The notes beneath the pieces were generated by a model that was not told where the DNA came from, did not search any database, and worked only from the letters and a program-made list of their open reading frames with translations. The translations under genes and the position numbers were made by a program. From NCBI GenBank assembly GCA_023424395.1, contig JAFADY010000050.1, positions 70,226 through 134,225 on the forward strand: a stretch of 64,000 bases of DNA, given 5' to 3'. This document shows positions 63,533 through 64,000 of the stretch, piece after piece (position 1 is the stretch's first letter; the number at the start of each line of letters is the position of its first letter). This DNA is from Bacteroidota bacterium (GTDB taxonomy: Bacteria; Bacteroidota; Bacteroidia; Bacteroidales; Dysgonomonadaceae).

Positions 63533-64000
63533 CTATATGCTAAAAGCATCAAATCCGCCATCCACAATCGCTACGGTTCCCGTTACAAATTTAGAAGCAT
63601 CGCTTACCAAATAATGCAGCGTTCCCAATAGATCTTCGGGATTTCCGAAACGGCGAAACGGCGTGTGTGCGATAATGGTATTTCCTCTGTCGGAATACGT
63701 TCCGTCGGGGTTAGTGAGCAATGCACGGTTTTGTTCCGTGATGAAAAATCCGGGACAAAGCGCGTTTACGCGAAACTGTTCGCCGAACTTTATCGCCATT
63801 TCACCTGCCATATATTTCGTAAAGTTTGTAACGGCGGCTTTGGCTGCGCCATAACCCGCAACGCGGGTTAGCGGCCGCAAGGCCGATGCTGAAGAAATAT
63901 TGATGATATTTCCCCGTTTTTCTTTTACCATATATTCGGCAAAAACAACGGTCGGAACCACGGTTCCCATCAGATTCAAATCAACGACGTTGCGGAAGTC
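63533..64000 (-). CDS. SDR-family oxidoreductase, D-mannonate oxidoreductase-like (N-terminus outside window)
   Basis: The C-terminal 156 codons of a short-chain dehydrogenase; the gene begins beyond the right edge (the frame stays open to base 64000, reading DFRNVVDLNLMGT). The catalytic Ser lies in NIINISSAS and the YxxxK motif is YGAAK. The region FRVNALCPGFFITEQNRALL and the end VTGTVAIVDGGFDAFSI are typical of the SDR enzymes annotated as D-mannonate oxidoreductase (fructuronate reductase) in Bacteroidota. Its pairing with KDG kinase supports a hexuronate role. The nucleotide-binding N-terminus cannot be inspected. Confidence 0.8.
   Translation of the reverse strand, partial: DFRNVVDLNLMGTVVPTVVFAEYMVKEKRGNIINISSASALRPLTRVAGYGAAKAAVTNFTKYMAGEMAIKFGEQFRVNALCPGFFITEQNRALLTNPDGTYSDRGNTIIAHTPFRRFGNPEDLLGTLHYLVSDASKFVTGTVAIVDGGFDAFSI

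Noticed and set aside
62371..64000. KDG kinase and SDR as the end of the arabinan pathway
   Set aside because: They are on the opposite strand, fit hexuronate catabolism, and D-ribulose 5-phosphate needs neither enzyme.
1..64000. Mobile element, phage or integrase carrying the locus
   Set aside because: I found no transposase, integrase, tRNA gene or flanking direct repeats in the window, so horizontal transfer cannot be supported from this sequence alone.

Overview
The window reads as a chromosome segment of a Bacteroidota member, probably Bacteroidales and possibly close to Dysgonomonas or its relatives. The basis is three SusC/SusD pairs, many signal-peptide II lipoproteins, type IX secretion tails, -7 boxes of the TAnnTTTG type and AT-rich intergenic DNA. 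Species cannot be read from the sequence alone.

Layout. Positions 1-3595 are a housekeeping flank: the 3' end of nadA, an rluF-like pseudouridine synthase, a small membrane protein and ychF. From 3750 to 62335 every gene is on the + strand: a LacI-type regulator followed by about 58 kb of a single carbohydrate-utilisation locus. From 62371 to the end two convergent genes, a 2-keto-3-deoxygluconate kinase and an SDR oxidoreductase, belong to hexuronate metabolism and are probably a separate unit.

The main locus looks like a polysaccharide utilisation locus (PUL) for D-arabinan joined to alpha-1,6-mannan, that is, actinobacterial or mycobacterial lipoarabinomannan (LAM). Five genes carry the DUF2961 fold (GH172, which includes exo-alpha-D-arabinofuranosidases). 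Four carry DUF4185 (GH183, endo-D-arabinanases). One is GH116, a family with a reported exo-beta-D-arabinofuranosidase. GH76 (endo-alpha-1,6-mannanase) and GH125 (exo-alpha-1,6-mannosidase) would cut the mannan core. Two SGNH-type DUF4886 proteins could remove ester substituents. A GH33-like propeller, a GH5-like barrel and an unrecognised alpha/alpha-barrel protein complete the enzyme set. Three SusC/SusD transporters with accessory lipoproteins would bind and import oligosaccharides.

The same locus carries the route for the released sugar: a FucP-like permease, an L-fucose/D-arabinose isomerase (D-arabinose to D-ribulose) and an FGGY ribulokinase (to ribulose 5-phosphate). No fuculose-phosphate aldolase is present, which favours D-arabinose over L-fucose. 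I saw no obvious galactofuranosidase, so LAM fits better than arabinogalactan. The substrate is an inference from family knowledge and gene company; nothing in the sequence proves it.

Regulation. A 12-bp palindrome with a central CpG (TTAAWCGWTTAA) occurs inside the regulator's own promoter, just before the GH125 gene and before an FG-GAP gene, and is the best candidate operator. Five hairpin terminators lie inside the one-way gene run and split it into modules. Other oddities are a GH172/FG-GAP/type IX fusion protein, a decayed coding stretch after one GH172 gene, and an odd N-terminus on another GH172 gene overlapping a possible HU-gene stub.
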